From Boletus sp. NGJ (Eukaryota; Basidiomycota; Agaricomycetes; Boletales; Boletaceae): a stretch of 64,000 bases of DNA. Every line of letters starts with the position of its first letter. The stretch's first letter is position 1. A program made the translations under genes and the position numbers. Location: assembly GCA_019096195.1 (NCBI GenBank), contig JAGTXK010000190.1, positions 682,001 to 746,000 of the forward strand, read 5' to 3'. The notes under the pieces were generated by a model. That model saw only the letters and a list, made by a program, of their open reading frames with translations, had not been told where the DNA came from and made no database searches. Positions 1-12,064 of the stretch are shown one piece after another.

Positions 1-183
1 TTGGGGGCCCATACGAACGTGCTGCGTGGGTTCGTCATCGCGGGCGACGTGCAGCATGCGCGTGAGGTGGAGGGACGACTGGTGGCGCGGTTGGGGTACC
101 AAGCGGGACAGAGACGAGTGACGGACGCGAACATCGCGCTCTTGAGAGGGCTCGAAGACAAGCTTGAACGGTCCCCGTCATGA
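1..183 (+). CDS. C-terminal end of an unplaced protein (5' truncated by window)
   Basis: The first 60 codons of the window are open in frame 1 and end at TGA 181-183. No start can be chosen because the gene enters from the left edge. The peptide reads like the last helical repeats of a pentatricopeptide or similar alpha-solenoid protein: a helix with VLRGFVIAGDVQHA, then a second with DANIALLRGLEDKL. This resemblance is an impression only. The fragment is too short to assign a function. It is followed by about 680 bp of non-coding DNA shared with the 3' end of the opposite-strand membrane protein. Confidence 0.5.
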   Translation: MGAHTNVLRGFVIAGDVQHAREVEGRLVARLGYQAGQRRVTDANIALLRGLEDKLERSPS

Positions 184-867
184 ATCGTGCGTTGTTTCGT
201 GGTTTGCTGCGGTCGCCAGTGCATTGTGTAACGTGTTTGACGTTTTTTTTTTTTCTTTTTGCCAAGATGAGGCACTTGTTGGTTACTCTCACTTGCCAGC
301 CTCGGCTCCGTTTGATCGGAGTGTCATAGGCGATGCAGAGTAGCTTATCTTCACTACCTGACACACTCCACAGCGTGGCACTTCGTGGGTCATGCGTCTC
401 CAAGTTTGGGCTGGGTCACATGTATCCGCGTCAAACTACCCCCGGCGCTCCATAAGAAGGCGATAACGAATTTCGGCGCTCCGCAGCGCGCGTTCACGTA
501 CATGCAAGTAACACGGTGATGGGTGAATCAAAACAAAATTAGTTGCGAGTGCAATGTATACTGAAACGTGAAAAGAGAGGGAAAAATCGTGCAAGTGTGG
601 GACTGCAGTATTAATATCATTCATTCTCGCCGGGATAGTCTGTCCGATATATAGTGTAATACGAAGAAAACAGTACGCAAGTGCGAAAAGTGTCGATCAC
701 TGTTGGCGGGGTGGTGGTCGAGTATATGCCAAATGAATGACCAGCTGTTCGAAGGATATTTAGGATGAAAACGGTGACGGAACAGGACGGGATGGATATA
801 AATGGAATCGGTGGGGATAAAACGCCAAATACGCAGAAAAAAAAAGGGTTGCATTACAGTCAACGCT
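184..867. other. Convergent 3' intergenic region
   Basis: This is 3'-flank sequence between the right-pointing truncated gene and the left-pointing membrane protein. It holds a 12-T run near 243-254 and no reading frame with protein-like composition. I see no RNA gene here. Confidence 0.4.
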
Positions 868-2527
868 TCAGGGCTCCTTTCGGATGTTGGTGTATGCTGG
901 AGGAATTTCTATCGTTTCTAGCTCAGTGCCTTCTTGGGCACTACTTGGGCCAGCATCTTCATGCTGGATAATATTGACCGCTCTCAGCTGCCTGGTCATA
1001 CCCGACTTGCGCGAGTTCGTCAAGCCTGTCGAAGACCCTTGAGCCAAGACGCCGAGTTCGAGGTCGGGCGTTAGAGAGCGTGGATCTGAGAACGATGTCA
1101 CTCCGGACTGAGGCCGGGCCATCGTTCCGTGGGGCGAACTGGCGAGCGACTCGGATAGTAAAGCGGAGCCTGCGATAGACCGACGAGCACTGTCTTCATG
1201 TTGGGAGAAGGATGATATCGTGGGTTCTGTAACAAGGTAGGGTTCGGGCTGCAGATATGGCGGGGGCTGGTAATTGGAAGGTGGTTCGTTGTCGTCAGGA
1301 TCGCCGTGTAGGAGATTGACGGGCTGTTCCTTTTGGGACTTTGGTACGATCTTGCGCCGAATAACGTAAAACGCGACCAGACCGAGCATGACGATCGCCG
1401 CAAGCCCACCGATAACGCCGCCTGATACAAAAAATGAATGTGTGAGACCGAGAAGCAGCTGGTTGCGCTTACCGACTATGGCGCCCGTATTGTTGGAACT
1501 GGTAATCAAGAGATGTGTGGCGTAAACGGGGGGTTCTGATTGAATGAAGGTTGCTTGGATACTGACCTACTGCCACTGCTTCCGCTCGTCATTCCGCCGC
1601 TGGCGTTGGTAGGATAAGCACCACCAGCGGGTGGACCCGCGGTAGATGAAGGGGAGGTATTCGTGATACACGAGCTGTTCGGATTAAGGCCGGCAGAAAC
1701 GGTGTATAACCCACTGCCTCCTGTTCCGAGGCCACGGGCGTCCCCAGAGACCACCATGAGGGTTGAACCGGGGCGAACAGTAGGCGTCCATTGAAAGCCG
1801 GTTCCCATGCTGGATTCATTTGTGATCGCACCCATTGGTATCGAAAATGAATCCCCCCCAGGAATGACACCTTGAAAGTTTACGTTTCTGGAGACGGGTA
1901 AGACTGGTCAATGCCAACACAGAGCCCAGTGGTGTGAGATTACCCTTGTACTTGAGATGAGTTCCACCATAACCTGCTTGGGGTGCACGAGACGACTTGA
2001 TTTGGAGGGTTGATGTTAAAAGGGAAGTCAGGAGCTACAGTTTGGGACGCGTTGAAACAGCTTGTGTCACTACTGTTCGTCACGGTCGCAGCTACACTAG
2101 TACCACCAGAGCCGAAGCCTGAGTTATCGCTAACCTGGGAGCGAAAGGAATGAGTGAGCAAACATCTGCATGAAATCCATTGATGCACGCCCGGAAACTT
2201 GAATACGGGACTGGGATGAGAGTGGGAACTTACGACGGTGACGAACTGTGAAGTGGCAGGGAATTTGAGCTGGAAGCTGTAAGAAGATCCATTGTCAGGG
2301 AACTGTTGGTATACAATTGTGCGGACTTCGACGTTGTTCGGAAGTGGAGTAGGACCATAGGGAATGATTAGGACGCTATACGGCGGCTCGCCTGAGCCAG
2401 AAATTTGAAGGGAAAGATCGGCACATTGTTGAGGTTGGCTTGTGAAAGTGAAGGAATAGCCAGAGACCAGTGAAGCTGAGAGAGCGAGAGCGAGCAAGGT
2501 TTCAGAGGCCGGGAGAGAACGGGGCAT
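868..2527 (-). CDS. Secretory single-pass membrane protein with Ser/Thr-rich ectodomain
   Basis: Predicted 461 aa from exons 2527-2234, 2134-1944, 1887-1567, 1498-1473 and 1421-868; all phases close. The N-terminus is a signal peptide (MPRSLPASETLLALALS, hydrophobic, Gly-Tyr end). About 270 residues of Ser/Thr/Asn/Gly-rich ectodomain with many N-glycosylation sequons follow. One transmembrane helix (GGLAAIVMLGLVAFYVI) is interrupted in the gene by a 51-bp intron. After a basic stop-transfer (RRK) comes a Pro/Ser-rich cytosolic tail with PPPY-like motifs. This is the architecture of basidiomycete SKG6/Mid2-like surface sensors; the exact family is inferred from layout, not from a catalytic signature. 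The gene is divergent from the Gin4-like kinase, with 475 bp between the start codons. Confidence 0.8.
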
Positions 2528-3002
2528 ATTCTGTGGAGAAACCAGATGGACACATTCGTATGGTGAGAGGTGGAGACAAGCCCTAAAGTATCCGACCACA
2601 CCGCTGCGCAGCTAAACGTGCCAACGGCCAAAATAGACTTGATTGTACATTCACATTTGTCGTTTTGGATTGATTTCTCGCTACCATACAACGTCGATAG
2701 AACGCAAATCAGCTTCCAAGATTCGCCAGCCAATTCAAGCGCTAGCGATGTCGAAGCTGCACTGTCACAACTGGGCAACTTGGACAGGCAGCTTAGTCAG
2801 CCGTTCCACGAGACCCGGGTTTCCCCGAGGGCGATCTTTACCGGATTTGTCATCAAAGTTGCGACTTGTTCGTCTTGACCTCCCCCGCCCGCTCTACACG
2901 TCCACTTGGCTCTCCATTTCTTCCGGGAACATCACTACCGACGTCCTAGATCATTCACAGTCTACTTTTCAATTTTTACAGACCGCTATTTCTCTCCCTA
3001 CA
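2528..3002. promoter_or_regulatory. Divergent promoter region
   Basis: The 475 bp between the start codons of the membrane protein (-) and the Gin4-like kinase (+) must carry both promoters. A pyrimidine-rich stretch lies just before the kinase ATG (2930-3000), as is common upstream of fungal start codons. No clear TATA box is seen. Confidence 0.4.
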
Positions 3003-6000
3003 ATGGCATCTCTAACCGACACTCCACCTAGAGCACCGCCAATCAAGTACAACGCCCACCTGGGAACTCGCTGGCAAAAAGAAAAGGCCGCCGCTGGCGT
3101 CGGTGCTTTCGATTTTCCAGAGGACCCCAAATACATCGGTCAATGGATTATCGGTGAATGCGTCGGCAAAGGTGCTAGTGGGCGTGTCCGCATCGCGAAA
3201 CATCGCCGCACAGGTAAACTCGCCGCGGTGAAAATCCTACCGCTTCAACCACTCATGAACTCCCGCGCATCTTTGGCTACCCACCTCGCGAAATCTGAGA
3301 AACAACGTCTTGGAATCGATAGGGAGATCATCATGATGAAACTCATGAACCATCCCAACATATTGCGCATATACGATGTCTTCGAAGGCGAGAACGAGCT
3401 TTATCTTGTACTCGAATACGTAGAAGGTGGCGAGCTGTTTGATTTCCTCGTTAACCGCGGTCGACTCCCTCCCCTCGATGCCCTGGCATTTTTCAAGCAA
3501 ATCGTCTATGGACTCAACTACGCACACACTTTTTCTATCATTCACCGCGACCTCAAGCCCGAAAATATATTGATACATTCCCTCAACCCCCCCTTGATCA
3601 AGCTCGCCGATTGGGGAATGGCTGCCTTCGCACCTCCCGCTCTCCAACTTGAAACCAGCTGTGGCAGTCCTCATTATGCGAGTCCCGAGATCGTGAACGG
3701 CATGAAATACAGGGGAAACGCGACCGACATTTGGAGCTGTGGTGTAATCCTTTACGCTCTCCTCACCGGTAGGCTCCCTTTCGATGACAAGAACGTGCGA
3801 ACGCTTCTCGCCAAAGTCAAGACCGGTAGGTATGATGTCCCCCCCTATGTCGATCCTTTGGCCAGGGACCTCTTGACTCGAATGCTTGTCGTTGACGTCA
3901 ACCAAAGAATCACGGTATGAGGACAGCAAATGTCGTCCTTTGTTTCCTTCACAGCTCTTCTTAGATCCCCGAAATCATGTCACACCCCTGGTTCAATAAG
4001 ATGACACTGGGAATTCTCTACGTACCAGCACCTTCCGTCACTGAACTGGCAAAGCCGCTTGCGTCCGAAGCCCACATCGACGAGGAGCTCCTAGAATCCC
4101 TGTGCGTTATCTGGGGCAAGCACGCCGACGTCCAGGGTATCAAAGCCGATCTCTTGAGTCCCCAGGGAGAGGGTACTCTTGCGAAAGCCTTTTACTTTCT
4201 CTTGCACGAATACAGGGAACAAACCCTCAAGGATCACGGTATTATTCTTGATCTTGACGAGGCCCAGGTCCATCTATCCGGAAAAGTCATCACGAAGCAA
4301 TATAGGTCACCTCAGAAGCGATCCAACAACCTCGAGCCCGACACTTCGATTCGTCACGGGCGGCTACACACAAACCGCGATGCGCCGCCGCCTCCTTCTC
4401 GATCATCTTCTCCGAACCCTCTCATGATGGATGCTTCCTCGCCGGCTTCTGTATCTCGATCTCGAACACCATCTCCTGTTGGTCCTCGGGCCCCAAAGCC
4501 TCGGCCGGTATCATCTCCAGTTGCCGAAATTCCAACGCGCCATAAGAGCATGACCCTCAAGCCTGTCACTACAGCTCTCCCGAGTGCCCACGCTGAACTA
4601 GCACGAACCCGATCATCCACGGTGACCATGCTCCCTCCACGGATCGCTCAGGATTCACACAACTACCACGCGCATAATCAACAGATGTACCAGCCGATGC
4701 ATATTCCTGGAACCCCTCCTATAGCTCCGGGCCCGGTTGCCAGGATGGCGCCTGTAGCAGTCCCTACTGCATGGTTTCCTGTCTCTCCGCACTCCCCTCA
4801 CTCGGCTGGGCCGGCTATAAGTCCTAGTATTCCTCGTGCCGCCCCTGTGTCCATGGTACGGCGTATGGGTCCCAGTGAAGTACGGTCGGCTCCTACTTCG
4901 CCGCGCTCCGGGGAGCAAGATTTGATGATAGACATTGAACCCACAACACCAGTACCCGGTCGACTCGATACAGTGTTTACTTATCACAGGAACGACCCGT
5001 TCAGCCCGGAGGGACGGCCTACTATCAAAGTTTATCGAGAGGATACATCACCCCAAGTCGACCGATCACGGTATTCTCAAGCGCCGACGCGCCATGTTAC
5101 CATGCCTACTTCGCCCGAAGACGCTCACCAGTCTGGAAGAGGTCAAGAGAACAAGGAAAACAGCGAGCATTTCGAGGGAAGATACCCCTATCTGGAGAAA
5201 GACCCGGTGCATTTCTCTGGAGGACTCTTTGTGAAGCCGCGTGCCGGAGGAAGGGTTGGGAAGGAACTTCGGAACAGTCTGCACGGCGTTGAATTCTTGA
5301 AGCGAGATGGTAAGGAACGGGAAAGAGACAGGAAACCCAAGGGTGAGCAGACTCTTGTTTGATATCGCGACGTGCTCGACCCATCTCGGATTTGTAGCCC
5401 CACCATTAGATCTACATTTAAACACCTCGATCATAAAACGTCCGGTAGTAGGCTCGCCGACCCAGCCGACTTCACCGGGGATGCCACCTATCATATCTTC
5501 TCCGGTTGGCGAATTCAAAGGGTGGTTTTCTAACCTGTTCAACTGGAGAGCACATACGTACGTACTTTGTTCAACAAACAACCTCACCGCGACGCGTATC
5601 GAAACGGTTCGCATTCTCGAGCAATTGGGAGTAACGATCGCACTCGAGGACCCTGACAGTATGCACGGTCATGGTGCAGGAACCGCTGCGGTATTGCGAT
5701 GTAGAACCAACGAGGTCTTCGATGAGGTCACTGGCGCGGTCGTTCAGAAACACGTCCGTTTTCGAGTCGAGTTTTCGGTGGGTTCGACAGGGTTCGTTGC
5801 ACCGACCATCGGCGCTGGTTCGAGCGCAGGCACGTCGATTGGCGTTGGTGCGCCGGTCGTAGGCGCGTCCACGACGTCCACTGGCATGTCTTCCTCGTTG
5901 ATGTCTCCTCGGCATGCGTTGGCCAAACAGACGATGGCGGTTGGTTACGCGTGTGCAATCGTGTTGGTGCAAGAAAAGGGATCGTTGTCGACGTTTAGGG

Positions 6001-6149
6001 CGGTGTGTCGGTGGTTGAGGGAGGAATGGAAGTTGGACGCGCTCCGAAGCCCGCCTGGCGCTGGCCCAAGTGGACAGGGAGGTTATTTGGAGCAGCAGCA
6101 ACAACAGCGCCAGGGGATGGGGCCATTGAAGAGGGGGGCGATGTTATAA
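3003..6149 (+). CDS. Gin4/Hsl1/Cdr2-like Ser/Thr protein kinase
   Basis: Predicted 1013 aa from exons 3003-3914, 3965-5342 and 5398-6149. The kinase domain covers about residues 48-320: glycine loop GKGASGRV (55-62), Lys77 in AAVK, catalytic HRDLKPEN (Asp183), activation segment ending HYASPE. A long low-complexity Ser/Pro-rich linker follows. The C-terminal 120 residues (GYACAIVLVQEKGSLSTF and neighbours) look like a KA1-type membrane-binding domain. This is the order of Nim1-related kinases that couple cell size, septins and Wee1 inhibition at the cortex. The metal-binding DFG triplet reads DWG (codons 3609-3617). The second intron was placed by phase: G|GTGAGC at 5343 and TTGTAG| at 5397 restore one frame. 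Assignment to the Gin4/Cdr2 clade rather than another CAMK-like clade rests on architecture. Confidence 0.88.
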
Positions 6150-8205
6150 GGTAGGTGTGGGCGTGGGCGCGCGCGAGTCTGGTACCGTGCGTTGGATTTC
6201 ATTTCAGTTACACTATTACGATGGGGTATAGAGACGGTCGTCTTGGGATATACGAGCGATATGAATTATTGGTATTACAGTACATGTAACATCCTAAGAA
6301 TAAGGAAACCAACCACCTGCGGATGGATGTGAAAGTCGACATCCTCTTGGAAGTATAAATCCCTACTTGAAACACGAAAATACATCCCACCTTGTCAACA
6401 CGTCCCTGAGCTTAGTCTTGGACGTACCACGGAGCCAAACTCGTGGCATCTCGCACGTTCTGAGGCAGAGGAGCGCTTCCCGAGAGGAAGTACGCTACTA
6501 CGTTGACATGACCCGTGAATAAGGCGATATAAATGGGCGCAGGATCCCGAGAGTCTCCAGTGGAGTGTCACCTCTTGAATAGTCGGCAAAAAATTTCCTC
6601 GTACTTGCCACGATATAGTCGGTTGGTCTCTCCTAGTAAGCTAGCATTTGTGAGTCGTACAATCATTGCCAACCCCCCACCGCCGCCCTCAGATAGAAAT
6701 GCGAGAAACTGTGAAAGGGGAGGGGGGAGGCGCAACTGTTGTTGGACGTGGGGAAGGACTGTAGAGTAGTGTTTGAAGAGGCCGACGCTTTTCGATGATC
6801 ATATGTAACAGACTGGCACCTTTTATCAAAAAGACACTATAGCACAGCACGAGCGTCCTCCCAGTTGGTGCGTGCGACTCTCTCATCGAGAGCACACGTC
6901 AAGATATCGATGGGCAAGGGTGGCAGAGTGGGGATCGACAACAAATACGCGACGATCGAGACATACCCTTTGAGCACTGCAAGGTGGTGTTGCCACGAGA
7001 ATTGGACGTAAGGACGTCACAAGCACCATCAACGAGAGCGTCTGTAACAAAGGTAACCATCTTTGAACGAAGATATGTGCGGGAGGGTTGTCTCCGTCCA
7101 CTATGGCGTTGTATATTTGTCCATGAGGGTAGAAAGTATGAGCTATTTTATCTGGGATGGCAATTTCAGCAGAGAATCATATGTCGTCCGGGAATGATTG
7201 ATCCAACGAAAGGATATACCTCACAACAGAGATTCTATGTACATCGGCCCCACCGTTGGTCAACGAATTTATGTTCTTGATGATCCAGCCCGGTGGACGT
7301 GGTCAAGACTCGGACGTGTATCTCAATATCACGAAATCGTGGTGGCGCGTCGGAACTGTCATTTATATTCGCAACTTGAAGTTCTTTAGAATCCGTATGC
7401 TCTCTAGCGGCGTAATAAGGCGTGCCACATCATAGCCATGGTCGTGATCCAAAACACAAGGCGAGTTTCCAAACGTGCTGAATGCTCATCGCGAGACGTG
7501 ATATTTTATGGTCCCTTCGAGCTACATTGTGCCACTCGATTGGAGCTCGTGAAAATACTTGACGCCACCGCCGCTAATTGAGGAACGGTGCTGCCACTCG
7601 TTCTGTGGCGGGTCGACATCAACCTATTCTTTGACCGATGCGATCCCAGTTCATATGAGGTGGGTTTCAGTGACCACTTTGACCACTGTATGAGGTGCGC
7701 TTCAGGTTCACCGTGACGCTCCCCAGCGCCACTTCCGTGGCAAGAGAACCGAAAGAAAATCGGATTTCCCCTCTGTCCATTTCCCGAGGTCACTTCCGCG
7801 GGGGACGCTGACGGACTATACGTATCCCAAGCTTCCGAGCAGAGTTTCTTCCCAACAAAACCTCTCAAAGGGAGACAGGTCTTCCTGCCATGCCATATAC
7901 TGGCGCACGGCGCAATTCAAAGTGCGAGATGTCAGCTTTCCAGCGCATGTGCATCGATCACCGTGCATGACCCACCTTCAGCTCGCCTTCCTACCCCGCG
8001 GAGATAAAAAATCGTTTCGTCAGCGGAGGGGGGGAAAGGTCTATAAAAGCCAGCCCGAGTGATCGATGCTGCTCCCCAGTCTATCACAAGCAACTGCATA
8101 GGCAAGTACAGTCCCTCCGCGCCTACTCCCAACCCGCTGAATTGCGTTTGTTCCACTCAGGCCCTTTGACGAATTCGTTACTCAAACCTTTGTACTTTCG
8201 TGATC
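6150..8205. other. Gene-poor 2 kb interval
   Basis: Between the Gin4-like kinase and the 127-aa gene I find no convincing gene. Several 60-120-codon frames exist on both strands, but they are Arg/Ser/Thr-rich, unspliced and without recognisable domains. The last 200 bp contain the TATA box and probable 5' leader of the next gene. Confidence 0.4.
8042..8048 (+). promoter_or_regulatory. TATA box of the 127-aa gene
   Basis: TATAAAA lies 158-164 bp before the ATG at 8206. The leader is long for a basidiomycete, so an unrecognised 5'UTR intron is possible. A perfect TATA box is otherwise rare in this window and suggests a regulated or highly expressed gene. Confidence 0.5.
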
Positions 8206-8644
8206 ATGTCCGCAACTGAAAGTATGCACGTCTTTGCTGTCGTGCCCGCGCGATGCATTCCTGACATGTGACCCAGTCATCAACTCACTCGGTATCCAGG
8301 GTGACCCCAACCTTGTTGTCGAACTCGACGAGCATTTGGCTGCTGCCGACGAAGTCCACTCTTTGGAGCAGCATGCGACTGCTACGGCTACTACGAAGCT
8401 CGCGCTTGTGGGCAGTGGTAGCACTATCTACGCCAAGTTCTCTCCGGGTCCTGCTGGTACCGGCCCATGCGCCAAGAAAGGGACTGGTGCATTCGCAAGC
8501 TCCAAGCCAGTTTCCGGTCTCTCCGGTAACTATGAGCTCGAGGTCGGCCGTGTCACGGTCAAGCTGCAGCAGGGAAGTAAGGTAATCTGGTCTGGAACCG
8601 GTTTGCAGAAGGGGCTCAGCGGGACCTGGAACATCAAGCTCTAA
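8206..8644 (+). CDS. Small Gly/Ser/Thr-rich protein, 127 aa, unknown function
   Basis: Exons are 8206-8221 and 8277-8644. The first exon encodes only MSATE plus one base; a 55-bp GT..CAG intron joins it to INSLGIQGDPNLVVEL. There is no signal peptide and no transmembrane helix. The protein has a short acidic helical start, then an alternating pattern of Gly, Ser, Thr and Val strands ending in SGTWNIKL, which suggests a small beta-rich fold. I do not recognise the family. Strong codon bias towards C-ending codons and a TATA box 5' of the gene hint at high expression. It lies convergent to the RING gene. Confidence 0.75.
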
Positions 8645-9223
8645 GCATTTGTGGTGGAAGAGATCTGTATAAATACATGTCAGTTGTCGTAGGAGAATTC
8701 GAGAGTGACGTGAGCGGGGACGGGTCCAATCGAATTGAGGAGTAGAGCTGTAGCGGCAAGTTGGCGGGAGACAACTTATGTAAAGAAAGGCACTAAGCTT
8801 GGCACCAAGTCTGATCATGTGGTTCACCTTCATTATATTGACTCCTTCAAGTTGGAAGAGTTACGATGGATCCCATACTATGTTCGTTCTTGGAATCAAT
8901 AAATATCCGACAGAAGACAACAGTACTGGTTCAAACTACGAACGTACTACTTGAACCTTCACAGAAGAGTCCGGCACGCTCTAATTAGATCATGCATAAA
9001 GAAGGGGAAAAGGGGAATTTAGTAGGGTGGCGACATTCCGGTCCTTGCCTGTATATCAAATTGACTTGACAGAGCAAAGAAAAAAGAAAAAAAAGTACAA
9101 CAACCCGAATCGACGAGTAGCACTACAGTACACAGATTGAACAACGGGCACAGCAAACAGGATAGTCGGGAGAGAAATATAAGAAATACAGCCATCCGTC
9201 CAAAGTTAGTGTCGTGCCATCGA
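8645..9223. other. Convergent 3' intergenic region
   Basis: The 579 bp between the stop codons of the 127-aa gene and the RING gene are A-rich, with an A/G tract near 9079-9095 that may belong to the RING 3'UTR. No gene is seen. Confidence 0.4.
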
Positions 9224-11367
9224 TCAGGCGGTAACGGCCTCGGACCCGAGCCCACGTTCGACATCTCTCGGAAGCGTGTCGTTCTCTGGGCGAGTCGCAC
9301 TGCTGAGCGTGAGGTTGCGGAATCCTGAACGTAAAGTGTTCATCATGCCGCCTGACGCCGTGGAGGGGTCACCGTTCGCAGAGTCGAGCCCAGTGCTATC
9401 GTTCACCTCGGCACCCTCGTGCTCGTGTTCGTTCTCAGGATCGTCGATGGAGGTAGAGCCACGGTTCTCGTCATCAGAAATGTCCTTCGACAGTGGCGTC
9501 GTAGAAATGCGCAGGAGCGACGTGTAAGCTGTGAGTGATCGAATCAAACATGTTGACTTCAAACTTCTTGGAAAACAATAAAATACGAAACACTGACGTT
9601 GTCGGCAAACAGGACAGAACCACCCCTTAGCCTTGCGTTTTCTACGTGGGTTCGGAGGGAGGACAGCCGGCGGGTTAGTCCCCTCCCCCGCGTTCGCCGT
9701 GCCACTGCCCCCCTCTCCGGCAGTCGCATCCGCACCGGCGTTTGTGGGTGCATTGGTGTCTTCATTGTGCACAATGGTGCCTCCTGCGCCAAATTCAACC
9801 ATGTTGACGGCACATTCCTTGCAAGCCACGAGATGACGACATGGAAGGAGGATAACCTCGCGAGGTGAGGAGAGACAGAGTAGACACTCTGATGAAGGCT
9901 CATCCTCATGAATAGCTGCAGAACGACTGGCGGTAGGCGGGTAGGTATGAGTGTCTGTAGTTGTGGGAGAGGAGGTATGAGGGGCTGAGGTGGATGACTG
10001 GGCGGCGAGACCGAAGATCTCGTGCAGATGGAATGTGTGCGGGCCAATCTGCAAGGCTGGGTAAGATGGTGCAACAGTGGATAATAAAGACTAACCGTTG
10101 CCTCGCGTTTGATGACTTTGACGACCCACGGTCTGGCCTCTTCTTCGTCGGCGGCGGGAGGTGTTCCCACGCGGACGATGTGAAGATACGTGGTCTGCTC
10201 GTTGACGATGGGCACATCCATGCCTTCCTCATCCAAGGCGGAGAGGCGGATAGTGACCCTGATGCCCTCCCGCATGTCATCCATGGGACCTTTTTCCTTA
10301 TTGAGTTCCGCAGAAGTATGGTCAAGGTCAGCATCAACGACGGCCAAGGCGGGGCCAGCTGCAGCACGATCACCGGAGCGTTTGCGGAAGCGCAAGGCTG
10401 TGAAACGCTTTCTCTGATTACCATTTCGGGGGGCTGATGCGGGGGTTGTGACTTGGGGGTTGGCAGGGGCCTGTTCTGGTGCGACAGCCTCAGGGCGAAC
10501 GGACTGTTCGAATCTGCCTAATTCCAAAGTAGCGTCTTCCTCTAATTTAAGGAATTTACCGAAACCACCGTCAACAATGGACTGGAAGACAAGGGTGCGG
10601 GAGAAGCCCCGGGTGTCTACGTTTTCGGCAAGAGGGTGATCGGCAGGGAGAATCACGTTTACATCGATTTTGCAACTTGGCGCGTCACAATCGTACTCGA
10701 ATTCCAAGCCATGCTGATGGTGAGAGTCTGCATGGTCAGGGTCATCCCCGGGTGCGAAAGCGAGCGGGAGCAAGCGGAGAGTGGGACGCTTGAGGTTTAC
10801 GAGCGCTTGCAGAGTAGTCGTAGGCTGCGAAGGCTGAAACGGAGTTAGATAGGAAAAATATATGCAAGGGTAGCGATAACCTCTTTGCTCTTCGCCATCC
10901 AGCTCTTGATGACATCGGGGGAGAGGGAGTCCGCAGCTGCGTTCTTTCCCACAGTATTTGCCCATGCTGGGGTGTTGTTGACGACACCGATGTCAGGGCC
11001 AAAGAGCTGTTTGGACTCCTTCTTGTTCGTGTTCTCGACTGGGGCGACGTTGACGACGACGGCGCCGTTCTGGGCCATTGCAGCAGCCGCGCGGGAGGTA
11101 TTGGTTTCGGTGCGGGCCAGAAAAGGAGAGGCTTGGATTCGGCGAGTGCGATTCCACGTGGAGTACTGGTTGTGATCTGGAAAAGAGACGAATGGAAATG
11201 TAAGTCGGAGGGAGACAAGGAAGAAAAGGACCCACACCAGGTCGAGATGGAGGGCATCCTCGACGACGGCGCTTTAGTCTCTCGGTGGCCGCGCTCTGAA
11301 TCCACACCAGCCAATCATTATCACTCGGCTTCTCGGCGGATATTTTGGACAATCCAGTCGGTCTCAC
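9224..11367 (-). CDS. Mahogunin/RNF157-like RING E3 ubiquitin ligase
   Basis: Best model is 639 aa from exons 11367-11238, 11176-10881, 10833-10096, 10048-9598 and 9528-9224. The middle holds the mahogunin-type substrate region (LVNLKRPTLRLLP; LVFQSIVDGGFGKFLK; IGPHTFHLHEIFG). A C3HC4 RING follows: CLLCLSSPREVILLPCRH then, after a Gly/Ala-rich insert of about 60 residues, CPVCRQPYTSLLRI. The second RING half is split by an intron at CRQ|P. Such ligases transfer ubiquitin from E2 to membrane-protein substrates. The 10880-10834 intron is only 47 bp but has a CTAAC branch site. The N-terminus is the weak part: 11367 gives phase-correct splicing, but a shorter protein starting at 11078 (MAQNGAVVV) cannot be excluded. 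Confidence 0.82.
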
Positions 11368-11453
11368 AGTCCAAAACTCAATTCACACAGTGGAGGTGAA
11401 TGGCAAATGGTGACTTGCATCAATGAAACAGAATAAATCGGACCAGCAACAAC

Positions 11454-12064
11454 CTATGCAACGAGCGATACAACACCACCAGCCTCCTTGATTTTGGCCC
11501 TGCCAACGCCGTCAGCACACGACCACGAGTAACCACAAAATTAGTCACGCACTCGGCTTTTTGGGAGACATAGCGTGCCTTCACAATGAATGGCAGTTTC
11601 GGTAGTCTGCATGAACCGTTGGACGAGACCCGAGCTGACAGACTCGCAATCAACTCACTTTCCGTTGCCCAACACCTTGCCGTATCCATGTTGGAGAATG
11701 TCAATCACCGGGACAACCTCAGAGTCTTCTGTCAATCCCTCCTTCTCCTCTTCAGGAACAAGCGTCCACAACTTGTCGACGTTGATGATGGGCCGCCATT
11801 GCGCGTTGCGCGTCAAGTGAAATCGGCGCATACCCACTTTACCAAAGTAACCAGGATGGTACTTGTCAAAGTTGATACTGTACGTCAAGTAGGACGTCGT
11901 CTGCCCGTTATCCCACAAAGTCAAATCGGACAGACATACCGGTGGTGGTGCATACCACCAGCGAGACCGCGACCTCCAGGATGTTTACGGTGTTTCCCAA
12001 CACGTCCATGACCGGCAGAGACATGGCCACGGTGCTTGCGAGTCTTCGAGAGGTGGGTCGGCAT
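11454..12064 (-). CDS. RPL28: Ribosomal protein uL15 (yeast L28 / human L27a)
   Basis: A 147-aa protein from exons 12064-11940, 11877-11659, 11606-11553 and 11499-11454, close to the 149 residues of yeast L28. It begins [18 protein letters not shown], has the conserved glycine/histidine-rich loop [13 protein letters not shown], the [15 protein letters not shown] block and the C-terminal KEAGGVV motif. It is a component of the cytosolic 60S subunit near the peptidyl-transferase centre. Three introns of 52-62 bp separate four exons; none is large enough for a box C/D snoRNA, so no hosted snoRNA is expected. It is divergent from RPB11 with 514 bp between starts. The assignment is secure. Confidence 0.97.

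Noticed and set aside
3237-3929. 230-codon antisense frame across the Gin4-like kinase domain
   Set aside because: It is a shadow of conserved kinase codons and has no motif of its own.
11454-12064. Intron-hosted snoRNA in the uL15 gene
   Set aside because: All three introns are 52-62 bp, too short to hold a box C/D or H/ACA snoRNA.
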